Part shown: positions 20,925 to 32,149 of the stretch, piece by piece
How positions within the stretch are numbered: position 1 is the first letter of the stretch
Layout: every line of letters begins with the position of its first letter
The notes under the pieces: generated by a model
Told to the model about the DNA's origin: nothing
Seen by the model: only the letters and a program-made list of their open reading frames with translations
Databases searched by the model: none
Origin: Harmothoe impar
Taxonomy: Eukaryota; Annelida; Polychaeta; Phyllodocida; Polynoidae
Direction of reading: 5' to 3'
Assembly (NCBI GenBank): GCA_947462335.1
Contig: OX381706.1
Location: forward strand, 12,872,784-12,936,783
DNA: 64,000 nt
Position numbers and translations under genes: made by a program

Positions 20925-21430
20925 ATCCATCACATTTAAGAAAGGTTATGATTATGATAAATACGGCTGGTAACTTCTGCACAGCTGAATCCATATTCAA
21001 AGGAATCACACAAGTCTCTGACAAAAAGGTGTCACCTGGATGAGCAACAATAGGTGAGAGTCAAGGGGTCTTCATGGGTCACAAAAGGTGTTTTCTGATT
21101 GGCTGGTTCCCTTACAAGGGAAGTCAACCAGGCGCAGAAAAGCTTCCTGATTGGCGGACCCGGCCGACTAGTCTCCTCGGGGGGCCTGGCACTGTCTGCG
21201 TGCACAAGGTTCCCTTTTTTGGGTTCCTTTTGTTATTTCAGATTCAAAGCCATTGCTTGGCCATGTCTGGGTGGGCTGGCACACCAGTGGGCCTACTAGT
21301 AGGAGTGTTTGCTGCCTCCGTGAACACAAGCCCAACACGCTAGCTGCCCGCAAAGCCATAAACAGCAGCGGCTTGTTCAATGCAGGAAGCTAAACTGCCA
21401 AAAGGAGACGGCTATTCAGCAACCCTCTTC
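20925..21430 (+). promoter_or_regulatory. Block N copy 3: CCAAT pair and acceptor-like site
   Basis: ATTGG at 21,098-21,102 and 21,150-21,154, 52 bp apart. CCTTTTGTTATTTCAG ends at 21,241 and is followed by ATTCAAAGCCATTGCTTGG. CpG density is raised around 21,125-21,185. Frames downstream differ from those in copy B, so no coding exon is supported. A promoter with a downstream non-coding exon is one reading. Confidence 0.4.
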
Positions 21431-22043
21431 CTGGGGCTTCCTCCTTAAGGACTGGGCCTGTGGAGGGGAGGCGCCAATAAAAGGGCACCATATGGGGATG
21501 GTGAATAGGAAAGGGACAAGACTTAAAAAAAAGGAAACTGATGAAAGGTGGGGTGAGGAAATGGGTCATTGCCTGTTAGGGGTTACACTAATAGGAACAA
21601 AGTATTTTGGGAATTTATTTAATTTAAAAAGTTGGGCTGGTCCTGATCATCTCTGATGTGGAAATTGGGGATACTTGGCTCAAGGTTGTATTCCACTGAA
21701 GGGAATCCATTAGTAATCCATCGGCCGGAGTGAATTCATCGGAAATGTTGTGGACTTTCATCCGACTGACAGATCCATGATATATTAACATCAGTGGAAT
21801 ACAACCTTAAGAGGGAATATTGCTTCATGCATGTAGCCTAGGATTCAATATAACATTGAACTATCAGCAAACTCCCACTATAAATACCAGACGGTGCTAC
21901 TGTCTAATCCACCCAATATCGCCCATGCTTGACAGAACAGTCTGTCCAGTTGTTGGGAATAGACACGTTTCATAGCCCCGGACCTTTGGTATTGTTAATA
22001 CAAATATACCATGAACATATATACTTGTGATGGTATTTGCTAT

Positions 22044-22118
<75 letters not shown>

Positions 22119-22258
22119 TCACTTTATGGGATCAGCCTGAAGTCGCGAGTTAGGCCTATAATATATATATATATATATATAAAAATATCACTTTATAGGA
22201 TCAGCCTGAAGTCGCGAGTTAGGCCTATAATATATATATATATAAAAATATCACTTTA
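22044..22258. repeat. CA/TA microsatellite with captured tandem unit
   Basis: (CA)n 22,044-22,065, (TA)n to 22,112, then nearly three copies of AAAATATCACTTTAT-GGATCAGCCTGAAG-type text separated by TA runs. The unit is a reverse-complement fragment of the TATAAGCC repeat at 22,870-22,900. Copy B has only (TA)n(TG)n(TA)n at 62,545-62,595, so the expansion is A-specific. Confidence 0.85.
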
Positions 22259-22799
22259 AATCAAGCTACGCTGCCATTTCCGCATTCAAAAGTATGTTTC
22301 ATTGGTAAAGAATGTGCGATCTGCCCGACTGGAGACCCAGTATTGGGTTTGGTGCCAATGCCACTAGCAGTTCTGTCACTGATGAATACCCGGTAGAGGG
22401 AGATGAATGTGTGGCCCAAACTGCATTCCTATACAGTGACAGCATCCCTCCATTCCTTTGTGCATCCTCCAATATATACCACTCTATTCCAAATATTTCC
22501 CTACCCTTTACGATCAATACTATACGCTGGATAGGTCTGTGTCTATTATCCGTCTGCAGTTGTGTCTCCACTTATATTACAGATGCTGAAAGGAAGTCAA
22601 TGACACAGTAAACAGGTTATGCATAGATGGGTAGGCTATAGGCTACTTCAACCCATTCCATTATCTGTTACACACTGCATGACCTTCCCAGCGTTATGTA
22701 TCCATATAGCCCCACTCGTCTGGCCTCGAGATACAGGCCAGTTGCATTGCCCCAAAACAAGTTGACAAAAACATTTATTGTCCCGTTAATAAAACTGAT

Positions 22800-22930
22800 A
22801 TATTCATCAGAGCATACTCCTGGACTCTACTTTTTTTTCTTTCTTTCTTACCATAAAAACCGTGCATTTAAGCCTAACTCGCGACTTTAGGCTGATTGTA
22901 TAAGCCGCACTGGCAGTCTGAATATGGTGA
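22800..22930. mobile_element. TATAAGCCGCAC-family repeat, copy A
   Basis: CATAAAAACCGTGCATTTAA, CCTAACTCGCGACTTTAGGC and AAGCCGCACTGGCAGTCTGA. Other copies: 48,600-48,710, 63,200-63,285 and a diverged one at 40,490-40,680. Non-coding; superfamily not determined. Confidence 0.65.
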
Positions 22931-23544
22931 CCTTTATACTGTATTATAATAGCAAAAACGTGTGTATGAGGTATAGTTCTATAGTGTATGCATCTAGTGT
23001 TATAAGAGGGACGGGAGGAGGGCAAACCTCCGTTTGATGGATTACCCACAGACATCTACAAAGAAGGATACCAATGGTTAGATAAATGGGCATCCTTCGT
23101 ACCCATTAAAGATAGTTTACAATGGTAAGGAGCATTTATGTACAGTCTCAATGGGTGATTAGCACACATATTGTTCAGTGGTAGGCATAATATAAGGCAT
23201 CTACTCCATCCAGATTGCTCATTTATGTCAAGGAATGATACAAAATACTTGGTAACTTGGCTTCAGAGGTGAGAAACGTGCAGAATACAAATTCGTGATG
23301 ATCAGTTTCCATTCAATCCAAGCTTTAATCAATGTCCCAAAAATACACAGACCTGCTGCACTTTATTGGCTGATCTCACCTGGCTATCAGTCGATGTCAG
23401 CCAGTGAAGGCTGTGATGGACTAGTGTATCCACCAAAACCTATATCTGACCAATGTAAAAAGTAACATATTATTTGGAGCAATTGCAAAACGGCAGAGAT
23501 TAGGCACCATGCATTGAAATCAGTGATATGTGAAAGAAAATTCA

Positions 23545-24015
23545 CCCTCTGAAGAAATCCAAAAGGAATTAAAAAGTGGGTTTCGGAAAAGACCACCTTC
23601 GTGGAAAAGGGCGCAGACCACTACATAAATGTTGGCATTCAAGCCAAGATTGAACTGTTTTAAGTCACACTTCAAGTATCTTTGATTCCAGTAAATGCCA
23701 CCCTAAGCCATTTTAAATGTAATCGTGATCTTTCTGTGACATTTTCATATTATAAACTGAACCTAAAGACACTTAAAGAGTGACTTTAAGCCATAAAAAT
23801 GTTAGGTTAAATGCCAATGTTCATGCAGTAACAGTAACACATGCTGGGAGCAGCACTCAGGTAATTGGCCAATCTCACATTCCCTCCCCATGCTACCTCT
23901 GTAATTGGCTGATACTTATATCATCAATCATGCTACAGATAAGCTGTAACTAGTCCCATCTGGGTGGTCAACAAGGTATCTGGTATGAGGGGTTGGGTCC
24001 CTGGCCTGATGATTC
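23545..24015. other. Single-copy sequence after the end of copy A
   Basis: Similarity with 49,547 stops after GAAAGAAAATTCA. No gene, tandem repeat or family match seen. Confidence 0.5.
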
Positions 24016-24019
24016 TTAA

Positions 24020-24235
24020 CCCTTTAAGCCTAGGGTAGTGATTCAAAGCACTATGCTCCTTTCCAGTGGGCACAGAACATTGAATCAACATTGATAAATG
24101 GTTGTCAATGTTGATTCAACATTGTTTCAATGTTGATTCAACATTGAACTGAATTTTGTGCCCACTGGGTTTGTCAGCATGATGCTTGAATGGAGTAAAA
24201 TGCATTAATGCAACACCAGTGACTCACCAATTCTT
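24020..24235. mobile_element. Degenerate family 1 MITE split by a nested element
   Basis: TTAACCCTTTAAGCC at 24,016 on the left and GTCAGCATGATGCTTGAATG on the right of the nested 106-bp element. The distal end is not clear. Confidence 0.55.
24063..24168. mobile_element. 106-bp MITE with CCAGTGGGCACA inverted ends
   Basis: CCAGTGGGCACAGAA and TTTTGTGCCCACTGG are inverted repeats. Interior repeats (A)CATTGAATCAACATTGA-type 9-15 mers. A related fragment in opposite orientation is at 33,897-33,983. CAGTGGGCA-type elements are widespread in aquatic animal genomes as far as I know; superfamily not proven here. Confidence 0.75.
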
Positions 24236-25140
24236 CATCAATCCATAATAATCAATCCAAAATATAATAAAGCGTCTTGGAAGAAAAAATCGTCAAAGAC
24301 TTATTTTTTCATAGCTTTAAGTCCTCTTTCGTGTACACTATAATTGCCATTAGGATAGGGTTTTTGAAATCAGTACATTCTTTGATTCTGGAACGGATTT
24401 GTTGTGTTTTGGAACAAAATTGTGTACATCAGATGAGTTAATGTGTGATATTATTAGAGACTTCACCGCTATTAATTTACGTATATATATATCGGGGATA
24501 ACACATATATCAGGGATTTCATGTATCCAATGCTTATCTACTATTATACATGTATAGACTTGTAGGCTACTGCCAACAGTGGCCACTATGTGGCGCTCTG
24601 CTACCACTACTACCACACTGCAGTCCCCTGCACTCTGGGTGCTACTGCAGTGCTATTAACATCTACACGTATTATGGAATAAACACAACTACACACCTTA
24701 TTGCCAACTATTATCATCATTTAGTTCATGCATGGCATCGTAGCAGATCATTTACATAATGATGGCCCGATATGACAGGTGAAGTGTATCAATGTAGCAC
24801 TGGTGACATCACAGACGAACTGTTTCGACGAAATAACCGCCCTGTGCGCTTAAAATATTACTTGAAGTGAAAAAGTCAACCTTGAATATTCATTCTAATA
24901 AGCGCCTCCCATGGCTGTCATATACACACCTCAGTAGCATTTAGAAGGCTTCTTATACCCTTGATACTTCACACTTGGCTTGGCCTTAATACCTGCACAG
25001 GTGTGAAGTGCTTCATGTTACACAAAGGTGAGAAAATCAGCAACAATATCGCAGAAACACATGAAAGAATCTGGGAAAAATCTGAAAAGGGGGGGGGGAG
25101 GGGGCTTATTAGTGGGGAGGGCACTTATAACGTCGAATAC
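24236..25140. other. No recognisable feature
   Basis: AT-rich sequence with a short TATATATATA run near 24,483. No supported gene. Confidence 0.35.
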
Positions 25141-26110
25141 GGTAATCTAAAAGCCCCTGCCCTTAGTCTGCAGTGGCTACAGCAAGCAAATAGATATTCA
25201 TCTCTCGCATGACACACTTTCATTGCTCGTACACACTCACTTTCTTCAGTTAGAGCGATGTCGCTTATATTGAAATTATTCCTTGCACGTTTTGCCGCGT
25301 CATCCTCACTGAGCTGCCATGTGCAGCTTCTTCTAAGTTTCATTGACCCTTCTCGTTATCTCATATCCCGAGCGTATTTCCCGCACACTCCGCTCACTTT
25401 CGCTGGTCTAGATGTAGCCCAAGCAGTGGTATGGTGTCACGGTACAAATAGCCGACAACATTTCTGGTTCTGACCCTATTTTTCTCCTTCAGACGGGCAA
25501 AAGGTTGGGTTCTTTTGAGTGTGCAGTAATGAATGACCCCTTAAATTAAAGCTTAACACATATCTGATTTTTTTATTTGCATCCCGCATGAAAAAGTGTG
25601 TTCCGATTTTGCGCTAGTTGCCATGGAAACTGACTTACCCAAACTGGAGAAATTTTACAGGTGCCCAGTGACCTTTGACCTTGACCTTTGACCCCTCCAA
25701 TCACCACCCAGGGTTACCATGGCAACAACCAACTTTTTTCCTTTTTTTTGCCAAGGCCTTTGGGAACAATTTGGGCCGCAGATTATGTTTCTGTGACAAA
25801 TTTAAGGCCTCCTACCACTGATTATATGCACAGTAGTACCGTTTTTCATTGGCACTATTTACGACTACAACATTCTGGGGGCGAATTTGTACTGTGACAC
25901 CTTATATGGATTCTGCATCATCAGGTCTTCATAGGATGGAAGAGCAAAACCTAAATGATGCAGGGTATATATGTCAGATGTTACCCCACAGATGATCTAA
26001 AAGCCCCGGCCCTTAGCCTGTAGTGGCCATCCGAGGTTGGTCATAAGGACATTGGTCAGGCATGACAAAGTGCTATTTAAGAATGACTGAGGCAAGACAC
26101 TGTATACAGG
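25140..26110. mobile_element. hAT-like MITE end fragments at both sides
   Basis: AATCTAAAAGCCCCTGCCCT near 25,143 and GATCTAAAAGCCCCGGCCCT near 25,994 are the conserved subterminal text of the ACTGATAATC family, in the same orientation. TTGGTCATAAGGACATTGG-type text follows the second. The sequence between is not family-like. Two fragments or one element with a replaced middle are both possible. Confidence 0.45.
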
Positions 26111-26202
26111 TGGAAGACTGCCCTGATTTACAATACGGACTGGACAACCCACCCAGGCTGGTTTCTCAGGTCGCCCAGTCTTGTATTCAGGGCCGTTCTA
26201 GT

Positions 26203-26731
26203 ACAAGCAATATGTGCATGATTTTCAAGGCAGTGTGAATTTTTTCATAAAAGCAAGAGACTTGGCATGTCTCAAGTCCATATCCACACCAAAAAAATCA
26301 GAGGTGGGGCCACCCGAAAATATCGTTATTTTGCCTATAGCGGCCATTTTAAGTCGGCCATTACCAAAAAATCTGTTTTCTCCGATCAAGCAGCAACCTA
26401 ATACAGTACTGCAACAAAAAAGGTGTCTAGACCTATGTTTTCAGGGTCACAGAATATGATTATGCAATGAGAAATGATGTAGTATGGCTAGTTTGACTAT
26501 GGTGGCCATTTTGGTTCTGCCATTACCAAAAATTGTGTGGTCTTTGATAACTTCGCAACCAAATGGAGTATTGAAGCAAGTAAGGTGTCTATACCCACAT
26601 TTCCAGGGTCAAGGTATAATGTGATGCCATCAGAAAATGTTTATTATGCATAGTTTCACCAGGAAGCTGTTTCACCTCAAATGACAATAATTTGTGGACG
26701 CAACAAATGCTTTATGGACTATGGCAAAAGA
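26203..26731 (+). repeat. Left arm of a 5.4-kb inverted repeat
   Basis: Reverse complement of 31,048-31,560. Landmarks: TGTGAATTTTTTCATAAAAGC, AGAGGTGGGGCCAC, GGTGTCTAGACCTATGTTTT and AAGCTGTTTCACCTCAAATG. Arms differ by substitutions and small indels (about 85-90 percent by eye). Arms over 500 bp around 4.3 kb could be the terminal repeats of a large DNA transposon, or an inverted segmental duplication. Confidence 0.85.
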
Positions 26732-27110
26732 TATTTTTCTCAACTACTTCAAAACTAGATGTGGTACTGACATAAATAAAGTATCTATACCCATGTTTTC
26801 AGAGGCAGAGAATATTATTATGTTAGTAGAAAAGGTAATTTATGCCTAGTTTTGACAATGGTGTCCATTTTCTTCGGCCATTACCCAAAAACATAAATTC
26901 TTGAATTACATCACAGAGACTCAGAGCATTGCAACAAACAAGGTATTTATACCCATATTTCCATGGTCATAGAACAACATTGTGCCATCATTTTTGCGTG
27001 TCCATTAGAGGCCTACTAAGAATCACATTTTCTCAATTGGTTCCTAACCAATGATAGCACTGCAATAAAGAAGGCACGGTAGCAAACCCCATATTACCAT
27101 GGTTATTAAA
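26330..27110 (+). repeat. Degenerate tandem array, unit about 165-190 bp
   Basis: Recurring order: GGCCATTTT, GCCATTACCAAAA, a CAACC(A/T)AAT-like stretch, AAGGTGTCTA-ACC-CAT-TT-CAGGGTCA and a TATG-like end. Starts are near 26,336, 26,501, 26,700, 26,866 and 27,010. Two or more units are inside the left arm and the same units are in the right arm. Confidence 0.6.
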
Positions 27111-27119
27111 GGAATAATG

Positions 27120-27415
27120 CATAAACAAGCAAGCACGAGGGTTGGTTATCCAGGGCTAACGCATGAGGTGCAGCCGAGTGCCTTAGCCGTGGATATCCAG
27201 CCTGAGTGTTCAATTATTCATGTTTTATTCTATTTATACCACAGTTTTAACATTTGAGAAAAAAATCTGATTTATTCTGCCCTGTAAACTCGTGTTTACC
27301 ATGTAAACTCACTGTGTGTCATAGCAGTGCGGTTATCTACTGAGCACTAACGCATCCTGGTTATCCAGTGTAGGCACTGATTTGAGTGCCTGAAGTGGAT
27401 AACTATGGTATACAG
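27120..27415. mobile_element. Probable foldback element with GGTTATCCAG motifs
   Basis: TTGGTTATCCAGGGCTAACGC and GCCGTGGATATCCAGCC near 27,140-27,200; CACTAACGCATCCTGGTTATC and GTGGATAACTATGG near 27,345-27,405. Copies of the same motif face each other. No other copy in the window, so the ends are uncertain. Confidence 0.4.
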
Positions 27416-27419
27416 AATG

Positions 27420-28330
27420 ATATTATGCTGGTAATGTGTATGTCATAAGGCAGCAATATTTGGTATGCCATTAAAGGGATCCCTCCATTCTCCCTGTAGC
27501 TCTACACCATAACTCCTCCTGGATCTCCTCTACCATCTCTGACCCCAAATCCAGGATTGTCAATTCTAGTCTCGGCCATCACACCATTACTTCCTAAGGT
27601 CTAATGCCTCCTTCAGGATACCCCCTCCTCAAGGGTCACCATGTTAGAAATGTAAAAGCTATTGGGACAATGGTAATCACTAACAACCATCCTCTCATTA
27701 TGCAACCCTTCCTGCCAAGACACCCTCTCACTATCAATGTCCCACCCTTCATCTCAAGGTACTTCCTGCCAATATCCCACCCTCCCCCTCAAAGTACCTC
27801 TTCCCAGTCAATAACCCTGCTTGCCTCTCGGGGGGACCCTCCCTCCCCAGAAAGGGGCACACACTGCAAGTAAAGAAGGAGGAGGGCATTGAGGAGCAGA
27901 GATGCATCGGTAATCAGGGAGATATTGAACACGAGATAGAACAGGACAGTTTGGATACCTCAGAGGAATGTTGTTAGACCTGCAATGAGATTTCAAAAAT
28001 CCTGGACTAGTGGTAGATGTTCAAGGATGCTAGAGGATGCCAGAGGTGAGATAGGGGAGGCTGGAGGAGAGCGGGGGATACTGGAGGAGGATAAGGGTGA
28101 CCTGATGAGGATAGTGACTACTGCAGGAGACTATGGGCACATCGGAGCAGAAGGGATAAGGGAGGGAAGGTGGTGTGAGAATAAAAGAGAGAGAAGGGGA
28201 AAAATCTATCGTGTGATCCTAATCACAAAAGACTCAGGTATTTGTTTTTTCATTGGATAAATCGTTTAGGCATGTAGCTGGATGCATTAAGAACCAATCA
28301 GATAACACCTTGCACTGACTGCAGAATTGT
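27420..28330. other. Low-complexity but unassigned sequence
   Basis: CCTCCC-rich text at 27,480-27,840 and GGAGGA/GATG-rich text at 28,010-28,190 show opposite strand asymmetry. Frames of about 90 codons are composition effects. Confidence 0.4.
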
Positions 28331-28332
28331 TA

Positions 28333-28696
28333 GTGTGCTGTCTGTAGTGTGCTGTCTGTGGTGTGCTGCCTGTGGTGTGCTGCCTGTAGTGTGCTGCCTG
28401 TGGTGTGCTGTCTGTGGTGTGCTGTCTGTAGTGTTGTGCTGCCTGTGATGTGCTGTCTGTAGTGTGCTGCCCGTAGTGTTGTGCTGCCTGTAGTGTGCTG
28501 TCTGTGGTGTGCTGCCTGTAGTGTGCTGTCTGTAATGTGCTGCCTGTAGTGGTGTGTTGTCTGTCGTGTGCTGCCTGTCGTGTGCTGCCTGTCGTGGTGT
28601 GCTGCCTGTAGTGTGCTGCCCTGTGCTGTGCTGTCTGTAGTGTGCTGCCTGTAGTGTTGTGCTGCCTGTGGTGTGCTGCCTGTAGTGTGCTGTCTG
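28333..28696. repeat. 14-bp minisatellite, unit GTGTGCTGYCTGTR
   Basis: About 25 head-to-tail copies with variants of 16-17 bp (GTGTTGTGCTGCCTGTA). The 148-codon minus-strand frame across it (HTTGSTLQ-type repeats) is an artefact because variants keep and break frame irregularly. Confidence 0.95.
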
Positions 28697-28699
28697 AGT

Positions 28700-30885
28700 G
28701 CACCCCTGACCCTGACCCTACCCCCGACATCAAACCCTATCCCGTCCTCAGTGCAGTAAATTGTCCTCTTTTGTCTACAGAATGTTTCCTGCCCTGTTTC
28801 ATTGACTTTTTGGTCTTAAAAAAAGCGTCTTACTCCACCAGAAATGTGCATGTACATTGAATTAACTACTACTGCAAAAAAGGACATAAAGTCTACATCA
28901 GTACATTCATGTTTGTCTACAATGAAGAAATGGACACTGGTTTATGGTCAATTTTTTTTATTCAATATTTTCTGGCATTTCAACTAGCATTACATGAATT
29001 TTTTTAACATCACAGTATAGGGAAAATGCTCAAGTTTATGATACATTCAATTATTTTGACTTTATTGGATTTATTTACCTATATATGAATAAATGAATTA
29101 TTATTTTCTTGCCTGAAAAAAGTGTCTCACAGAGGAGTCGTATAAGACTCTGGTAGCAGAGCTACCTGAGTCAATTACATGGAGGTATGGGGATGTGGAT
29201 ATGAAGGGAATATGGTAAATGTAGGTAACATGCAAATTCAGTGGACTTGCGAGGGGATAGGATAGGACACAAGGACAGGGTAGGACAAAGGAGGAGAGAG
29301 TGTTTGGCATAGGGACATGGACATTTTTGTGTGAATTTGTGTATGCCCTTGGGACTTGAGTGTAAGTGCCTAGGTTGATACATGGAAGCAGGTCTTGAGA
29401 ATATAGACTCTCAAAGAGTATGCATGGGCAATGCTTGGCTACCAGACCAAGGTTATTCATTTCCCGCCACTGGCTGACCACTGTTTCTCTATACAAATCC
29501 TTTTTGTGGGGATCTCTGTTATCAAAGGTTCTATACACTATTACCAGACTGTAACATCAATTAACACCCTATAGGGGGTTGGTTAAGTATATTCTAATTG
29601 CCTTCATGTTTCCTTAAGTTATAGCTAGGTCTGTGTATTAGGAAATCCCATAGCAATAGGCAACCAGGCTTATCTCCAAAATTCATTGAACAAGCAATTC
29701 AACCAAAGGGACATCAAGGTAAAAATATCTGCCACAGTGTCATATTGGGTGGTATTCTGTGTTAAAATATGCTAGCAGTATCTAAAAGGCTTATTAGATG
29801 GTGCCCTACATATACCACCTATGCCTTAGCACTGTGGGGATTCCGGGCGGACACACACCTCATTCTGGGTGCTCATTGCATATACATAAGTGGGCAATAT
29901 TAAGTGTCCCCTATGAGATTGTGGAAGGATAGCAACCTCTCACCATACTTCTCACCTTGCTCTCACCATATATGTAGCTTCTCCAAGAACTATCTTGAAC
30001 CTGTCCCCATACTTCTCCCCTCACCCATCCCCTGTTCCCACCACATCAATCTGGATTGGGCAGCATGAAACTGTTTAAGACAGAGGGAGGGGGCCAATCA
30101 CTACCCTTCCAGTCATAATATCATGCATCATAATTCATTATCTAATACTCAAATGTTGATGGGATGGGGCTCTCAGCCCTCCCCCACCAGGAGCACTTAG
30201 CCAATAGTCAAAAATCTATCTATACTATACTGAAAAGAGCTACTATATGTTATAATATTGTTCCCCTTTCTCTCTTTCTTTCCCTCTTTTCTTCTCTATT
30301 CTTCCTTTTCCCCCTCATCCTTTCTTTATCTTAGCAGGGGGGGGGGACAAGACCTGTTGGCTCCCCCTGGATCAGCCAATGTAGAGATAGTGAACCATCA
30401 TGGATGACACTGGCTAAGGCAACGAATCATGAGATAAAATGCCATGCTGTGAGTGTATAAAATGCTAAAATGAGCACACTGATGTGGAAAACCTGTGATA
30501 AAAGCTGGTTTTATGACACTGTGGGGGATATCATCAGCATATAATTTCCTGAACTGAGTCTAAACTAGCATATATTTTGCTTGATGTAATGTACTGTATT
30601 TAGCATCCTCACATAATGGAGCATAATTATATTATGTGTGTTGATTTACATCAGCTTCATGATCATGACTATCTACTTCCACACAAGCATGTCCGGTATT
30701 ATTATGAAACTATTACATAATAGAATTTGTATTCTGACAGATATGAATGGCTAATATGCCTTATAGTCTGATACCATACAACTGATAGCATGGTATTGTC
30801 ATATGACCATGATAATATTAATTTTGACACCATAATATACATATTCACTGCCGAAAACATATTTTTTTTGTCAATGGGTAACCAG
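28700..30885. other. Unassigned interior of the large inverted repeat
   Basis: No supported gene. A minus-strand frame of 145 codons (29,101-29,538) has no motif I recognise. A pyrimidine-rich stretch lies at 30,263-30,331 and a G-run near 30,337. If the flanking arms are transposon termini, the expected transposase is absent. Confidence 0.45.
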
Positions 30886-30893
30886 ATTTTTTT

Positions 30894-31112
30894 TTTCAGG
30901 AGGCTGTTTCACCTCAAATGAAAACAATTTTTTGAGGCCTGCAAATGATATATGGACTCCCTCAAATGCTTTATGGGTGCCGCATATGCTTAATCACAGG
31001 GTACCCACCCATCATATAAAGCATCTGCCACACCCATAAAGCATTTGCCATAGTCCATATAGCATTTGTAGGGTCCACAAATAATTGTCATTTGAGGTGA
31101 AACAGCTTCCTG
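30894..31112. repeat. Local foldback inside the right arm region
   Basis: AGGAGGCTGTTTCACCTCAA on the left faces TTGAGGTGAAACAGCTTCCT on the right, with CAAATGCTTTATGGG/CCCATAAAGCATTTG inside. Centre is near 31,000. Confidence 0.8.
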
Positions 31113-31560
31113 GTGAAACTATGCATAATAGACATTCTCTGATAGCATCACATTATTCCTTGACCCTGGAAATGTGGGTATAGACACCTTACTTGCTTCA
31201 ATACTCCATTTGGTTGCGAAGTTATCAAAGACCACACACTTTTTGGTAATGGCAGAACCAAAATGGCCACCATAGTCAAACTAGCCATACTATACCATTT
31301 CTCATTGCATAATCATGTTCTGTGACCCTGAAAACATAGGTCTAGACACCTTTTTTGTTGCAGTACTGTATTTAGTTGCTGCTTGATCGAAGAAAACAGA
31401 TATTTTGGTAATGGCCGACTTAAAATGGCCGCCACAGCTGTAATAACAGGTTTTCTCAGTGGCCCCACCTCTGAAATTCATTGCATGGATATGGAGTACA
31501 AGCGTGAGAAGTTTCATGCTTTTATGAAAAAATTCACACCTATTTCACATATTGCCTGGA
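31048..31560 (-). repeat. Right arm of the 5.4-kb inverted repeat
   Basis: Pairs with 26,203-26,731 in reverse: CATTTGAGGTGAAACAGC, GGTATAGACACCTTACTTGC, AGGTCTAGACACCTTTTTTG, GTGGCCCCACCTCTG and GCTTTTATGAAAAAATTCAC. Confidence 0.85.
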
Positions 31561-31974
31561 CTATTCTATCACAGCATTGGGGCGTTACTATGACTTTTAA
31601 ATAATCGTATTTGCGATTTTTATATGATTTTTGCGAAATATATATACCTATTGAACATAAAGATGAATATAATACCTACCAACTTATGGATGCATTATGT
31701 GCGTGGTCCATTGCATTTCTTTATGATTATGAGTTTAAATCAGTAATTTATCTTATGTCTCACACACACAGCAGAGTCTCTGCTTGAAGAAGGTGTGAAA
31801 GCCTGATGCCCAGCCTGTAATACAAGCCTGCTGCGCTGGGAGAGTGTATAGGGGCAGCCTGTGTGCACAGGCTGGGCACCCTGAAAATACAGGCTGCCTG
31901 TTTTAGCAGTCCGTCCTGTACTGCTATACTAGGCCTCCACCTGGTATATGACTAATGCTTTACTCAATAGGACT

Positions 31975-32142
31975 AAAATGGAGAGAGTAAGGTGAATGGG
32001 TCAGTACTGACCAACCTGACAATAATAACTAATCTAGCCTGGTTGTATAGGGAGCCAAAAAAATGGCTGACTTCGTTAGGCTCTATACTGTCTGAGATAC
32101 TGGTCGTATAGGAAGCCAAAGAATATTAGTGTCCTATGGAAT
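31975..32142. mobile_element. hAT-like MITE fragment
   Basis: GGTCAGTACTGACCAACCTG (a palindrome at its core), GACAATAATAACTAATCTAG and GGTCGTATAGGAAGCC, ending near GAATATTAGTGT. Confidence 0.6.
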
Positions 32143-32149
32143 GACTCTA

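Larger units (their letters stand above)
10222..23540 (+). repeat. Large segmental duplication, copy A (about 13.3 kb)
   Basis: Colinear with 49,549-63,885. Anchors: 10,222/49,549 (ACAGCACCATTGGAAGCG), 11,025/51,062, 11,800/52,985, 13,540/54,645, 15,560/56,660, 16,691/57,923, 18,360/59,420, 19,990/60,470, 21,100/61,560, 22,300/62,640 and 22,900/63,250. Most matched stretches look about 90 percent identical. A-specific features are the 84-bp unit near 13,196, the 474-bp insert at 19,398-19,871, the 22.1-kb TA/tandem expansion and a deletion of about 200 bp near 23,230. Confidence 0.95.

Noticed and set aside
28287..28733. 148-codon minus-strand ORF with HTT/GST repeats
   Set aside because: It is the translation of a 14-bp minisatellite.
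31740..31930. Possible SINE or tRNA-like sequence around CAGCCTGTGTGCACAGGCTG
   Set aside because: No A/B box pair or poly-A tail could be identified; only a short palindrome remains.
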